DNA from: Oscillospiraceae bacterium
GTDB taxonomy: Bacteria; Bacillota; Clostridia; Oscillospirales; Ruminococcaceae
Assembly: GCA_017442085.1 (NCBI GenBank)
Contig: JAFSAW010000019.1
Location: 1-39,044, forward strand
Direction: 5' to 3'
Length of the DNA: 39,044 nt
The position numbers and the translations under genes were made by a program. The notes beneath the pieces were generated by a model. The model was not told where the DNA came from. It did not search any database and saw only the letters and a program-made list of their open reading frames with translations. Shown piece by piece: positions 22,421 through 31,300 of this stretch. The first letter of the stretch is position 1. Each line of letters starts with the position of its first letter.

Positions 22421-25400
22421 TTATATATTCACAAAATGCCACTGGGGCAGAAATTCCAGGAAATCAAGATATTCCTTTGCCACGGGCATACCTGTTGTCA
22501 CAGGCAGAAACATTACAAACAGCACAAGGCATACCGCAAGATAAACCCCAACTGCTTTTTTAAGCTGCGGTCTGGCACGGCAGATATCCCTGATTGCAAG
22601 GGCAATTGCCACAATGCCGAACACAGCACAGGGGAAATAGTGATAGATAAAGCACAGTCTTGTCACCATAACCCAGGGCAGATAGCTGCTCAGCCAGCCA
22701 AGGCCTGCAAACAGATAAGATGTCTGTCTGCTTTTTACGCCCTTGAAAATGCAGTAAAGGGCGGCAAAAGGGGTAAGTGCCCATATTGCAGGGTTGCCAA
22801 AGGCAGAAATGCTGCTGGCGGCAGTGCCCACGTCGCTTATTGCATACCATATAGGTTTAAGGCATACAGGCCAGGTGTACCACATTGACGAGAAGAAATG
22901 CTCTGCCACAAGGTTTGCGTGATAGTCGTACATATGCTTCTGATAGTTTGCAAACTGGCGGATATAGTCGGCAAAGCCGTCGGCTTTTATAACGGGGATA
23001 AAGCTGGCGGTGTATATTGCGGCAGGCACGGCGACAAAAAACACAAAGCACAGCGCAATGGTTCTTGCGGCAAGCTTTTTGTCGGCGGCGGTTTTTCCGC
23101 TGCCAAGATATTTGCCTGCAAAGCTGATAAAGAACAATACCGCCAGTGCCACCATAGGATAAGCGCCGTTCCATTTGCTTGCCACGGCACAGCCCATAAA
23201 GGCACCGCTTAATGCAAGACACAGCCAGCCTTTTCTGTCGCCCCACGGAGTGTTGTGCCAGTGCGCCATAAACAGAAAGGTCAGCAGCACAAACAGCACC
23301 ACATAGGTATCAACGGTGGCAATTCTTGTCTGTGTCAGGTGCATAAAATCAAGGGCGAGCAGTGCTGCCCCCGCAAAGCCTGCCCATTTATTGCGGCACA
23401 AGGCAACAATAAGCAGATAGATAACAGGTATCATAAAGGCACCGCACACAGCACCAACAATGCGCCAGCCAAAAGGTGTCATACCAAAAAGCGCAACGCC
23501 GATACTGATTAAAATTTTGCCCAGAGGCGGATGGGTGGTCTCGTATATCTGATAGCCTTCAAGCTGTTCGTAGGCTGTGCGGCCGTGATAGATTTCGTCA
23601 AAATACATACTGCCAAAATAGCTTGTGTCCTTCGGCACGGCGTCCTGCTCGTCATAGGCAAGGGCGGCACCGTAAGGGTTGGCGCTGTCGGCAGCGGGCA
23701 CAAGGCGGCCCTGCAGCAGATTGCCCGTTGTGTCAAAAAATGCAATTTCGTGCAGCACGTTGCCCACATATTTTGCCCGCACCCGCACCGCTTTTACGGC
23801 ATCGGCAGGCAGCAGGGTTTCTTTCCAGGTGTAAACCGACATATCGCCGATATCACACTGCACATCAAAGTTTGCCCCGTCGGCCGAGGTGGCAATTTCA
23901 AATTCGCCCAGCAGCTTCTGGCCTTCAGGCTGGGCAAACTGGTCTCCCAGACCGCTGTAGGTGTATATGCTGCCAAGGTTTACGGGACTGTCAAATTCAA
24001 CAGTGAACATATAGTCGCTGTCGGTGGCGATAAAATATGTCTGCGGTGCCCTGGTGCTGCCAAGGTTCCACAGTGCCACAAAGGTGTACAGCACCGTTAC
24101 AATGCCCACAAGGATATGGGGCTTAAGTAAGGATTTAAGGGTTTTCATACTTATTGTTTTCTCCTTTGCGGCCAGGTAAAGTGCAAAGCCTGCAAATGCG
24201 GCGGTGACAGCCACACACACAAGGCTTACTGCGCGTTCCGCAGCGGTGGAAAGGTCAAAGGTCTGATAGTACATTGCCATAACCCAGCTGGAATTTATAT
24301 AGCACAGACAGCCAAACAGTGCCCCAAAGCACAGATACTGTTTTTTGCCGGAGGCAATATATGCAAATACGCACAGCACAGCGGCAGGCCACAGATATCT
24401 TTCGTGCATCATTGTGCACAGGGCAAAGATAAGGCTGATAATCACACAGCCCGCGGCAAAAAAGCCGTCATAATTTTTGTGGCTGAAGAATATATATGCG
24501 GCCATAACCACACTGGCGGCAATAACCGCAGGTGTAATAAGGCTTACAAGGGGGCTGTCGGGCAGCTGCACCCAGTTGAGTTTTGCCAGATAATGCAGAT
24601 TGAATGCGTTTACGGTAAAATATTTATAGCCGCTTACGGTGTTTGTGTAAAGGTCTGCAAGCCAGCCGATGCCCAGCGGATTTTTGCAGAATGGCAAAGC
24701 GATAAGATAAACGGTGCCAAGGCCTGTGCCAACAGATTTCAAAAGCTCTTTCACGCTTTTTCTGCGGATAATGTAAAACAGAAACAGCGGCCCGAACATT
24801 ATTGCCTGGGGCTTGGTGATAAGGGCAGCGGCATAGGCAACGGCGGCAAAAACCGTTCTGTTTTCTGTGGCAAAGCACAGGGCAAGCAGTATAAAAAGCA
24901 TATACCAGCTTTCAATCTGCCCCCACACCGCACTGTTGAAGATGACGGAAGGCATAAATAGAAACATACCTGCTGCAAAAAACGCCTTGTTTCTGCCAAG
25001 GCCGCGGTTTTGTGCAAAGCGGTAAATCAGCAAGGCGATGCCAAAGTCGGCAAGCATGGAAGGCAGCTTTATCACAAAGGTTGCACCAACGCCGTTTATG
25101 TCCAGCCCAAGCAGATTTATAATGCCGTTTGCAAGGGCAAGAATGTACATATATCCCGGTGGATAGTCAAGGAAAAACTCTCCGCTGTAAAGATTTTTAA
25201 ACCCAAGGCTGTTTGCATAGCTGCCCCAGGCCTTAAAGCAGTTTGTATCATAGGTAAAGCTGTAGTCCTGCAGGGCAAAAAACACCCTTACCGCAGCGGC
25301 GGCAAGCAGAACAAAGATGACAGCACCGCGGTTAAGGGCGTTGTCTGCGCTGTCTTTTTTATCGGTATAAAAATATACAAGCACACACACGGCGCAGTAT

Positions 25401-25429
25401 ATTGCAGAAATTAAAACTGTGGTTAGCAT
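22421..25429 (-). CDS. Double GT-C membrane glycosyltransferase: Gpi18-like domain, beta-sandwich, PMT-like domain
   Basis: 1002 residues with GGAGAAAC before the ATG. Residues 1 to about 430 form a polytopic GT-C module resembling Gpi18-like mannosyltransferases (YDTNCFKAWGS at 60-70, DYPPGYMY at 88-95). About 465-570 is a soluble beta-rich region (FTVEFDSPVNLGSIYTYSG, FEIATSADGANF, VRVRAKYVG) resembling a discoidin/carbohydrate-binding fold. From about 605 a second GT-C module resembles protein O-mannosyltransferases (SMYFDEIYHGRTA at 607-619, THPPLGK at 632-638, many membrane helices after). These enzymes use polyprenyl-phosphate sugars on the outer membrane face, so the protein may add two sugars or glycosylate proteins or wall polymers. 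Substrate unknown. It is monocistronic or shares a transcript with the acyltransferase, but a terminator separates them. Confidence 0.85.
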   Translation of the reverse strand: MLTTVLISAIYCAVCVLVYFYTDKKDSADNALNRGAVIFVLLAAAAVRVFFALQDYSFTYDTNCFKAWGSYANSLGFKNLYSGEFFLDYPPGYMYILALANGIINLLGLDINGVGATFVIKLPSMLADFGIALLIYRFAQNRGLGRNKAFFAAGMFLFMPSVIFNSAVWGQIESWYMLFILLALCFATENRTVFAAVAYAAALITKPQAIMFGPLFLFYIIRRKSVKELLKSVGTGLGTVYLIALPFCKNPLGIGWLADLYTNTVSGYKYFTVNAFNLHYLAKLNWVQLPDSPLVSLITPAVIAASVVMAAYIFFSHKNYDGFFAAGCVIISLIFALCTMMHERYLWPAAVLCVFAYIASGKKQYLCFGALFGCLCYINSSWVMAMYYQTFDLSTAAERAVSLVCVAVTAAFAGFALYLAAKEKTISMKTLKSLLKPHILVGIVTVLYTFVALWNLGSTRAPQTYFIATDSDYMFTVEFDSPVNLGSIYTYSGLGDQFAQPEGQKLLGEFEIATSADGANFDVQCDIGDMSVYTWKETLLPADAVKAVRVRAKYVGNVLHEIAFFDTTGNLLQGRLVPAADSANPYGAALAYDEQDAVPKDTSYFGSMYFDEIYHGRTAYEQLEGYQIYETTHPPLGKILISIGVALFGMTPFGWRIVGAVCGAFMIPVIYLLIVALCRNKWAGFAGAALLALDFMHLTQTRIATVDTYVVLFVLLTFLFMAHWHNTPWGDRKGWLCLALSGAFMGCAVASKWNGAYPMVALAVLFFISFAGKYLGSGKTAADKKLAARTIALCFVFFVAVPAAIYTASFIPVIKADGFADYIRQFANYQKHMYDYHANLVAEHFFSSMWYTWPVCLKPIWYAISDVGTAASSISAFGNPAIWALTPFAALYCIFKGVKSRQTSYLFAGLGWLSSYLPWVMVTRLCFIYHYFPCAVFGIVAIALAIRDICRARPQLKKAVGVYLAVCLVLFVMFLPVTTGMPVAKEYLDFLEFLPQWHFVNI

Positions 25430-25517
25430 TGTTTCTCCATAGTACGAAATATAATTGTAGGGCAGGTATCTCTGTATATAAAATCACTGTGGTTGGCTGC
25501 CACTCTGAGCAATTTAT

Positions 25518-25656
25518 TGTCACCCTGAGCGTCAGCGAAGGGTCTCTCTGTGGGCACAGACCTGCGGTTGAGGATTGAAGAATTTCTGTATCCCGGTTGT
25601 ACAGCTGAAATTACACTGAGCAAATTGGGAGATTCTTCACTTCGTTCAGAATGACA
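25518..25656. repeat. Family 1 palindromic repeat, diverged copy
   Basis: TGTCACCCTGAGCGTCAGCG at the left and GATTCTTCACTTCGTTCAGA ending in ATGACA at the right, with a longer, unrelated centre. Confidence 0.75.
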
Positions 25657-25814
25657 GGCAGGACCAATCAGAATATCATGCAGTGTAATTTTTATAGAAT
25701 ACTGATTATTATACTATAAACATAACAATAAATAAAGACAAACTCTCTCTTGTGCATAACTCGCCCTTTTTTGCTAACAATATATGCAAAACGAAATTTT
25801 GAAAGGGAGAAACT

Positions 25815-26564
25815 ATGAAAAAGAACCTTTTTGGCACCCTTGGACAGTACATCAAAGGCAATGCCGTTATAATAGTGCTGGCTGTGGCAACGGTGGCGGC
25901 AGGGGCGTTGTCTTTCCGCACAATAAAGGATATCAACAACCGCCTTGACAACCAGAACTTTGAAGCCCCCATCGATATTGAACAGCCGTCGGACCCTGTG
26001 CCTGAAACACCCAGTCAGGACGTGGACAGCAGTGCGGACAATGTGCCCTTAAAGCCAAAGGCAACGGCAAAGCCAAAAGCCACAGCCGCACCGCAGGCAG
26101 AAGCAAGTGAAGAAACCGCCAAAGCCGCTGAAGATGTGGAGAAAAAGACCGAAGAAAATACCGATAAATTTAAACTGCCGGTGGACAACAAAATCATCGC
26201 CGCATTTTCGGGGGACGAGCTGGTGTACAATCTTACAATGGGCGACTGGCGCACCCACAACGGCATAGACATAAAAGCCACAAGGGATACGGCAGTCAAA
26301 GCCTGCTGTGACGGCACGGTGAAAAAGATTTACAACGACGGTATGCTTGGCTGGGTTGTGGAGATTGAAACGGAAGATTTTATCACACGCTACTGCGGCC
26401 TTGCCGAAAAGGTGTTTGTAAAGACAGGTGACAAGGTGCAGCAGGGCGACAGTATAGGCAAGGTGGGGGAAATACCCCTGGAATCTGCCACAGACAGCCA
26501 TCTGCATCTTGAAATTGTAAAAAACGGAAACTATCAGAATCCCGATGAATATCTGAAAAGGTAA
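25815..26564 (+). CDS. SpoIIQ-like M23 (LytM) peptidase
   Basis: 249 residues; GGGAGAAAC precedes the ATG. One N-terminal membrane helix (about 18-33), a low-complexity Pro/Ala/Lys/Glu linker (about 52-118) and a C-terminal M23 domain (about 120-245). Metal ligands are complete: H148 and D152 (THNGIDIK), and H229/H231 (SHLHLEI). In Bacillus SpoIIQ the first His is missing, while clostridial SpoIIQ keeps it; the size and layout here fit clostridial SpoIIQ, which acts in the forespore membrane during engulfment and joins with SpoIIIAH. No spoIID or spoIIIA gene is nearby, so assignment as SpoIIQ rather than another membrane-bound M23 protein is not certain. Confidence 0.75.
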   Translation: MKKNLFGTLGQYIKGNAVIIVLAVATVAAGALSFRTIKDINNRLDNQNFEAPIDIEQPSDPVPETPSQDVDSSADNVPLKPKATAKPKATAAPQAEASEETAKAAEDVEKKTEENTDKFKLPVDNKIIAAFSGDELVYNLTMGDWRTHNGIDIKATRDTAVKACCDGTVKKIYNDGMLGWVVEIETEDFITRYCGLAEKVFVKTGDKVQQGDSIGKVGEIPLESATDSHLHLEIVKNGNYQNPDEYLKR

Positions 26565-26630
26565 TACAAAAAGATATTACGGGTAGTGAAATCAGGGGAG
26601 TTCCCTGCATCTTTAATATAAAATAAGATA

Positions 26631-26723
26631 TGTCATTCTGAACGAAGTGAAGAATCTCTCTGATTTAACGGATTAATCTGTGCAGACAGAGAGATTCTTC
26701 GGCATAAATGCCTCAGAATGACA
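26631..26723. repeat. Family 1 palindromic repeat, near-perfect hairpin
   Basis: TGTCATTCTGA at the left is inverted as TCAGAATGACA at the right, with GAAGAATCTCTC and GAGAGATTCTTC pairing inside. It sits between the M23 gene and the rmlC promoter, where it may also end transcription. Confidence 0.85.
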
Positions 26724-26754
26724 TTTTGCTTTTATGTACAAAAAGACTTTTTTG

Positions 26755-26783
26755 TTGAAATATACACAAGTTTATGTTATATT
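26755..26783 (+). promoter_or_regulatory. Promoter of the rmlC-wzm-wzt operon
   Basis: TTGAAA (26755-26760) and TATATT (26778-26783) are 17 bp apart; the leader is about 55 nt. Confidence 0.65.
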
Positions 26784-26845
26784 TAATCTGTATAAATATG
26801 TTTAAGTATATCGTTGAATATATACCTTATATAGAGGAGAAAAGT

Positions 26846-27412
26846 ATGGCTAAATTTGAATTTATAAAAAACGAAATCGAAGGCCTTGTTGTTATCAAGC
26901 CAACAGTTTTCGGCGACAGCCGCGGTTTCTTTATGGAAACCTACCACAAGGACGAATTTGCAGCAGCAGGCATTGATAAAGAATTTGTACAGGACAACCA
27001 CTCCAAAAGCAGCAAGGGTGTTCTGCGCGGTCTGCATTTCCAGAAAGAAAACACACAAGGCAAGCTGGTGCGCGTTATCAAAGGCGAAGTTTTTGACGTT
27101 GCGGTGGACTGCCGTCCAAACAGCAAAACCTTTGGCCAGTGGTATGGTGTAACACTCAGCGAAGAAAACAAAATGCAGTTCTATGTGCCGGAAGGCTTTG
27201 CACACGGTTTTCTTGTGCTCAGTGACGAAGCAGAATTTGTTTACAAATGCACAGACGTGTACAACCCAAAGGCAGAAGGCGGCATACCTTACAACGATGC
27301 AACAGTAAATGTGCAGTGGCCTGCAGTTGACTGCGAAATCAAGCTCAGCGACAAGGACAAGGTTCACACACCTTTTGCAGACCAGACATTTGACTATTTT
27401 GAAAAATATTAA
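26846..27412 (+). CDS. rfbC: dTDP-4-dehydrorhamnose 3,5-epimerase
   Basis: 188 residues from ATG 26846, chosen because GAGGAGA lies just upstream; the open frame runs 72 bases further 5' through leader sequence. RmlC cupin enzyme that epimerises C3 and C5 of dTDP-4-keto-6-deoxyglucose on the way to dTDP-L-rhamnose. Family motifs: DSRGFFMETYHKDEF near residue 25, DNHSKSSKGVLRGLHFQ (catalytic His in RGLHFQ near 65), GEVFDVAVDCR, and YVPEGFAHGFLVLSD near 120. rmlA, rmlB and rmlD are not in the window. It heads an operon with a polysaccharide ABC exporter, suggesting a rhamnose-containing polymer. Confidence 0.95.
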   Translation: MAKFEFIKNEIEGLVVIKPTVFGDSRGFFMETYHKDEFAAAGIDKEFVQDNHSKSSKGVLRGLHFQKENTQGKLVRVIKGEVFDVAVDCRPNSKTFGQWYGVTLSEENKMQFYVPEGFAHGFLVLSDEAEFVYKCTDVYNPKAEGGIPYNDATVNVQWPAVDCEIKLSDKDKVHTPFADQTFDYFEKY

Positions 27413-27429
27413 TCCGAGGAATTTTTTGT

Positions 27430-28221
27430 ATGATTAACAATCTTAAAGGCAGATTTGCGATGTTCTACAAATACCGCTTTCTGCTGCAGAACCTTATACA
27501 GCGCGATATCAAGGTAAAATACCGCCGCAGCACTTTGGGCATCCTGTGGAGTGTTCTCAACCCATTGCTTATGATGCTGGTTATGACCCTGGTTTTCAGC
27601 CACTTTTTCCGCTTTGATATCGAAAACTACCCTGTTTATCTCTTAAGCGGCCAGCTTCTTTTTACATACTTTACCGAAAGCACATCCATGGCTATGGAGT
27701 CTGTTATCGGCTATGCACCTCTTATCAAAAAGGTGTATGTGCCAAAATATATCTTCCCGCTGGAAAAAAGCTGCTTTGCATTTATCAATATGTGCTTTTC
27801 CCTTGTAGCTCTTCTGGTGGTTATGGTGGTTACAGGTGCAAAGTTCTACCCTACATTTATCCTTGCGTTTTACCCAATGGCAATGCTGTTCTTCTTCAGC
27901 CTTGGGGTTGGCCTGTTCCTTGCATCCAGCGCAATCTTCTTCCGTGACATCATCCATCTGTGGAGCGTTTTCACCACAGTGCTTATGTACGCATCTGCAA
28001 TCTTCTACCCGACAAGCATTCTTGACGGCACAATCATGCAGCTGCTTATCAACTTCAATCCGCTTTACTGGTACATCGATGCTTTCCGTCAGTGCATTCT
28101 CCGCGGCGGTATGCTCAGCTTCAACCACATCTTTATCTGTGCACTGTGCGCAGTTATCGCTTTAATTGTTGGTGCAAAGGTGTTCAAAAAAGGTCAGGAC
28201 AACTTTATTCTTTACATTTAG
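27430..28221 (+). CDS. Polysaccharide ABC exporter permease (Wzm/TagG type)
   Basis: 263 residues; GAGGAA lies 8 bp before the ATG, 17 bp after rfbC stops. ABC-2 type permease with six predicted helices. The amphipathic N-terminal region contains LIQRDIKVKYRRSTLGILWSVLNPL-type sequence (quoted in part as RDIKVKYRRSTLG), diagnostic of the Wzm/TagG family, and the C-terminus has NPLYWYIDAFRQCIL. With the ATPase at 28231 it flips or exports a completed undecaprenyl-linked glycan across the membrane. Strong codon bias suggests good expression. Polymer identity is inferred from rfbC: probably rhamnose-containing. Confidence 0.92.
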   Translation: MINNLKGRFAMFYKYRFLLQNLIQRDIKVKYRRSTLGILWSVLNPLLMMLVMTLVFSHFFRFDIENYPVYLLSGQLLFTYFTESTSMAMESVIGYAPLIKKVYVPKYIFPLEKSCFAFINMCFSLVALLVVMVVTGAKFYPTFILAFYPMAMLFFFSLGVGLFLASSAIFFRDIIHLWSVFTTVLMYASAIFYPTSILDGTIMQLLINFNPLYWYIDAFRQCILRGGMLSFNHIFICALCAVIALIVGAKVFKKGQDNFILYI

Positions 28222-28230
28222 GGGGTTACT

Positions 28231-28968
28231 ATGGACAAGGAAATTATGGTCAAAGTTGACAATGTGGGCATCCGTTTTAACCTTGCTAAAGAACGTGTGG
28301 ACAGCCTTAAGGAATATTTTCTCAAATTCTCCAAAGGCACACTTAAATTTGAAGAATTCTGGGCACTGGACGGCGTAAGCCTTGAAATTGAAAAAGGCGA
28401 TTTCTATGGTCTTGTGGGCATCAACGGCAGCGGCAAATCCACTTTGCTCAAATCGGTTGCAGGCGTTTTCAAGCCTACAAGGGGCAAAATCACAGTAAAC
28501 GGCACAATCGCACCGCTTATCGAGCTGGGCGCAGGCTTTGATATGGACCTTACCGCAAGGGAAAACATCTTTCTCAACGGTGCAGTGCTTGGCTTCTCCA
28601 AGGAACATATGCTTGAAAAGTTTGACGACATCGTGGATTTCAGCGAACTGCACGACTTTCTTGATGTTCCGCTGAAAAACTATTCTTCCGGTATGGTTGC
28701 CCGTATAGCTTTTGCAATTGCAACAGCAACAAAGCCGGATATCCTTATCGCAGACGAAATTCTGGCAGTTGGCGACTATGCTTTCCAGGAAAAATGCGAA
28801 AAACGAATGCAGGAACTTCTGGACGCAGGCACAACCGTTATCTTTGTAAGCCACTCCATCGAGCAGGTTAAGCGTATGTGCAACAAGGCAACCTGGATTG
28901 AAAAAGGCAAGGTTATCATGAGCGGCGATGCCGAAACAGTATGCGATGCATACAGCAGCAAATATTAA
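28231..28968 (+). CDS. Polysaccharide ABC exporter ATPase (Wzt/TagH type)
   Basis: 245 residues; ribosome binding site AGGGGG before the ATG, 9 bp after the permease gene. Walker A GINGSGKST, signature YSSGMVARIAFA, Walker B ILIADEILAVGD and switch His in VSHS are present; the family-typical GTIAPLIELGAGFDMDLTAREN is visible (GTIAPLIELGAGFD). It ends right after the ATPase core, so it lacks the C-terminal glycan-recognition domain of some Wzt proteins; chain-length control, if any, must come from elsewhere. It is the last gene of the rfbC operon. Confidence 0.93.
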   Translation: MDKEIMVKVDNVGIRFNLAKERVDSLKEYFLKFSKGTLKFEEFWALDGVSLEIEKGDFYGLVGINGSGKSTLLKSVAGVFKPTRGKITVNGTIAPLIELGAGFDMDLTARENIFLNGAVLGFSKEHMLEKFDDIVDFSELHDFLDVPLKNYSSGMVARIAFAIATATKPDILIADEILAVGDYAFQEKCEKRMQELLDAGTTVIFVSHSIEQVKRMCNKATWIEKGKVIMSGDAETVCDAYSSKY

Positions 28969-29334
28969 AAAAAACCATGGCACTTTTGGCAGCAAAAGTG
29001 CCCAAAACTGCCGCTGTTGGCACGCAGCCCCTGCGGGCCAAGAAAGCAATCGGCGCAACTGCGGCGGCTTGGAGCGCCACCTTGTTGCTTGTGGCTTTCT
29101 CTTCCTCCGCCTCGCTGTATCTGCCACTGGCAGCGCTTCGGCTCCGTCGCCCCTTCTCTTTTCACAGCCGCAAGGTCTTTGAACAAAGAACTCGGATACA
29201 CCAAAATCTTCGATTTTGCTCATCCTCAGACACCTTTGTTCATTTTGCTAAAGCAAAAACAGACTTGCTGCTGCTGAAAGCAAGGTGATAGTGTGCTCAT
29301 TATTAATCTGTTAATTAAAATCACATATATAACA
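28969..29334. other. Gene-free GC-rich region with hairpins
   Basis: No credible gene in 366 bases; open frames on both strands lack ribosome binding sites and conserved sequence. It starts with a hairpin (GGCACTTTT 28979-28987 with AAAAGTGCC 28994-29002) that may end the operon, and holds CAAAATC/GATTTTG and TTTTGCT/AGCAAAA hairpins near 29200-29260. Its richer composition contrasts with the flanks and may mark a decayed repeat or insertion. Confidence 0.5.
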
Positions 29335-29372
29335 AAACTCCCGGCGGGTTATCCGTCGGGAGTTTGCTTTTT
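29335..29372. terminator. Terminator beside the hydrogenase gene
   Basis: AAACTCCCG (29335-29343) pairs with CGGGAGTTT (29357-29365), with additional GCGG/CCGT pairing; T-rich tract on the + strand, and it lies just past the hydrogenase stop on the - strand. Confidence 0.8.
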
Positions 29373-29384
29373 ATATAGTAACTT

Positions 29385-30851
29385 TTATTCTTCAGGCAGA
29401 TTTCTTGCAGGTTTTTCTTCTCTTGGGCGGATATCTGCGCATTTTACAGCACCCTTGATTGTCTTTTCAACAGCGTGTTCGCTGTAGGCATCAATCTGCA
29501 GTTTGTTTTTGATGCTGTGTGTCAGGTTGCCTGCACCGTTGATACAGCCGCCCTGACAGGCCATACCCTCGATAAAGTTGCCGTTAAGCAGGTTTTTGCT
29601 CAGGCGCACAAGTGCAGCCTTGCATTCGTCAATGCCGCTGCAGACAACAGGGTTAAAGGCGCTTTCATCTGCATCCATTTCTTTGATTGCCTGTTTAACA
29701 GCTTCCACAAGGCCGCCGCTGCGGGCAAAAATACGGCCGTATTCACTTGCATCGTACAGCATTGCACTGTCAAGGGTTTTAAGGTCGATGTCTTTTGCAT
29801 CAAACAGTGCCTGCAGTTCTTCAAAGGTAAGCACACAGTCAACTGCACCGCCAACGTGCTCCTGCTTGTATTCCATCTTTTTGGCTGTGCAAGGGCCAAT
29901 AAACACAACTCTTGCCAGCGGGTCAATTTCTTTTATGTATTTTGCAATTTCAACCATCGGGCTGTTGTTGTGGCTTACATATTTTGTAAGTTCAGGATAA
30001 TATTTCTTGATGTAGTCCACAAATGCAGGGCAGCAGCTGCTTGTCAGCAGGCCTTTTTCCAGAAATTCTTCTGTTTCGCTCAAAGCCACCATATCTGCGC
30101 CAAGGGCTGCTTCCACAACGCTGTAGAAGCCAAGCTTTTTGATGCCTGCCACAACCTGACCAAGTTTTGCCCAGTTGAACTGGCTTGCAACGGCAGGTGC
30201 AACAACCGCATAAACACGGCTGCCTGTGCGCCTGGATTCTTTAAGCAGGCCTATTGCATTGAGAATGTAGGATTTCTGTGTTATGGAGCCAAACGGGCAC
30301 ATATTTACACAGGCACCGCAGCTGATACATTTGTCGTTGTCAACCTTTGCTGCCTTGTGTTCGTCCATGCTGATAGCGTTTACCTTGCAGGCAGATTCGC
30401 ATGGGCGCTTAAAGTTCTGGATTGCGCTGTAAGGGCAAACCTTTGCACAAAGGCCGCATTCCACACATTTGCTTTTGTCAATCTGTGCCTTTTTGTTTTC
30501 GTCAAAGGTAAGTGCACCGCGTTTGCAGATGTCTTCGCAGTGGTGGGCAATACAGCCGCGGCAGGCGTTGGTAACTTCATAGCCGCCCTGCGGGCATTCG
30601 TCGCAGGCAATGGAGATAACCTCGATAACGTTTGGGTTTGTCTTGTCGCCGCCCATGGCAATTTTTATACGTTCATTTACAATTGCTCTTTCCTTGTATA
30701 CGCAGCAGCGGAAGGTAGGCTCGCCGCGGGGAACAATCATCTTTGGAATATCTGTTATATTTTCAAGCAGTGTGCCTTCAAAGGCTTCCTTTGCAACAGC
30801 CTTCAGCACACGGTATTTAAGGTATTGAACCTGAGTGTCAAATTTTCTCAT
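29385..30851 (-). CDS. [FeFe] hydrogenase, group B (monomeric, ferredoxin-type N-terminus)
   Basis: 488 residues from ATG 30851, preceded by GGAAAGG; a TTG start 15 bases upstream is also possible. The N-terminal half carries Cys-rich iron-sulphur motifs: CDECPQGG, CRGCIAHHCEDIC (97-109), CVECGLCAKVCP (129-140) and CISCGACVNMCP (175-186). The C-terminal H-cluster domain has L1 TSSCCPAF (270-277), L2 GPCTAKKMEY (319-328) and L3 EGMACQGGCINGAG (428-441), the variant signatures of group B hydrogenases rather than the electron-bifurcating group A. The enzyme evolves or oxidises hydrogen in fermentation, but group B function is little tested. No maturase genes (hydEFG) are in the window. It is monocistronic, with hairpins on both sides. 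Confidence 0.9.
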   Translation of the reverse strand: MRKFDTQVQYLKYRVLKAVAKEAFEGTLLENITDIPKMIVPRGEPTFRCCVYKERAIVNERIKIAMGGDKTNPNVIEVISIACDECPQGGYEVTNACRGCIAHHCEDICKRGALTFDENKKAQIDKSKCVECGLCAKVCPYSAIQNFKRPCESACKVNAISMDEHKAAKVDNDKCISCGACVNMCPFGSITQKSYILNAIGLLKESRRTGSRVYAVVAPAVASQFNWAKLGQVVAGIKKLGFYSVVEAALGADMVALSETEEFLEKGLLTSSCCPAFVDYIKKYYPELTKYVSHNNSPMVEIAKYIKEIDPLARVVFIGPCTAKKMEYKQEHVGGAVDCVLTFEELQALFDAKDIDLKTLDSAMLYDASEYGRIFARSGGLVEAVKQAIKEMDADESAFNPVVCSGIDECKAALVRLSKNLLNGNFIEGMACQGGCINGAGNLTHSIKNKLQIDAYSEHAVEKTIKGAVKCADIRPREEKPARNLPEE

Positions 30852-31022
30852 ACTGCACCTTTCCAATTTTGTATTTTATAAAATCAGTATAATTCCCAAA
30901 AGCCGAAAAATCAACAGTCGGGGTGTTTAATCCGGCGTTAAATCAGTTTTTCGGCGGTTTGTATGAATAATGCAAAAATAATATCGGCTTTATGGGTATA
31001 AAGCCGATAAACTACATTGGTC

Positions 31023-31124
31023 TGTCATGCTGAACGTATGTGAAGCATCTCTCGGTTTACACAGTCTGCCGTCAGCCGAAATACTGCGATGACAGCGAGA
31101 TTCTTCGCTTTGCTCAGAATGACA
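31023..31124. repeat. Family 1 palindromic repeat
   Basis: TGTCATGCTGAACGTATGTG at the left and GATTCTTCGCTTTGCTCAGA ending AATGACA at the right. It is the reverse orientation of the copies at 18299 and 18427. Confidence 0.82.
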
Positions 31125-31149
31125 GTAAAAGCGGCGTGACCGGAGCATT

Positions 31150-31251
31150 TGTCATGCTGAACGTATGTGAAGCATCTCTCGGTTTAATCAGTCTGCCGTC
31201 AGCCGAAATACTGCGATGACAGAGAGATTCTTCGCTGCGCTCAGAATGACA
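31150..31251. repeat. Family 1 palindromic repeat, second copy in tandem
   Basis: Nearly identical to the copy at 31023-31124 and 127 bp from it, so the two form a short direct tandem, as in the array at 18299. Confidence 0.82.
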
Positions 31252-31300
31252 AAGGGAAGTGCCAAAATAACAAAAGGGAATGCCGGAATGACAATCTGTA

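Noticed and set aside
28941-29288. Overlapping frames downstream of the polysaccharide exporter ATPase
   Set aside because: They begin inside the ATPase gene or lack ribosome binding sites; composition looks random and hairpin-rich.
29475-30881. 468-codon open frame on the + strand opposite the hydrogenase
   Set aside because: Antisense shadow with Cys/Phe/Ala-rich composition; the - strand has complete hydrogenase motifs.
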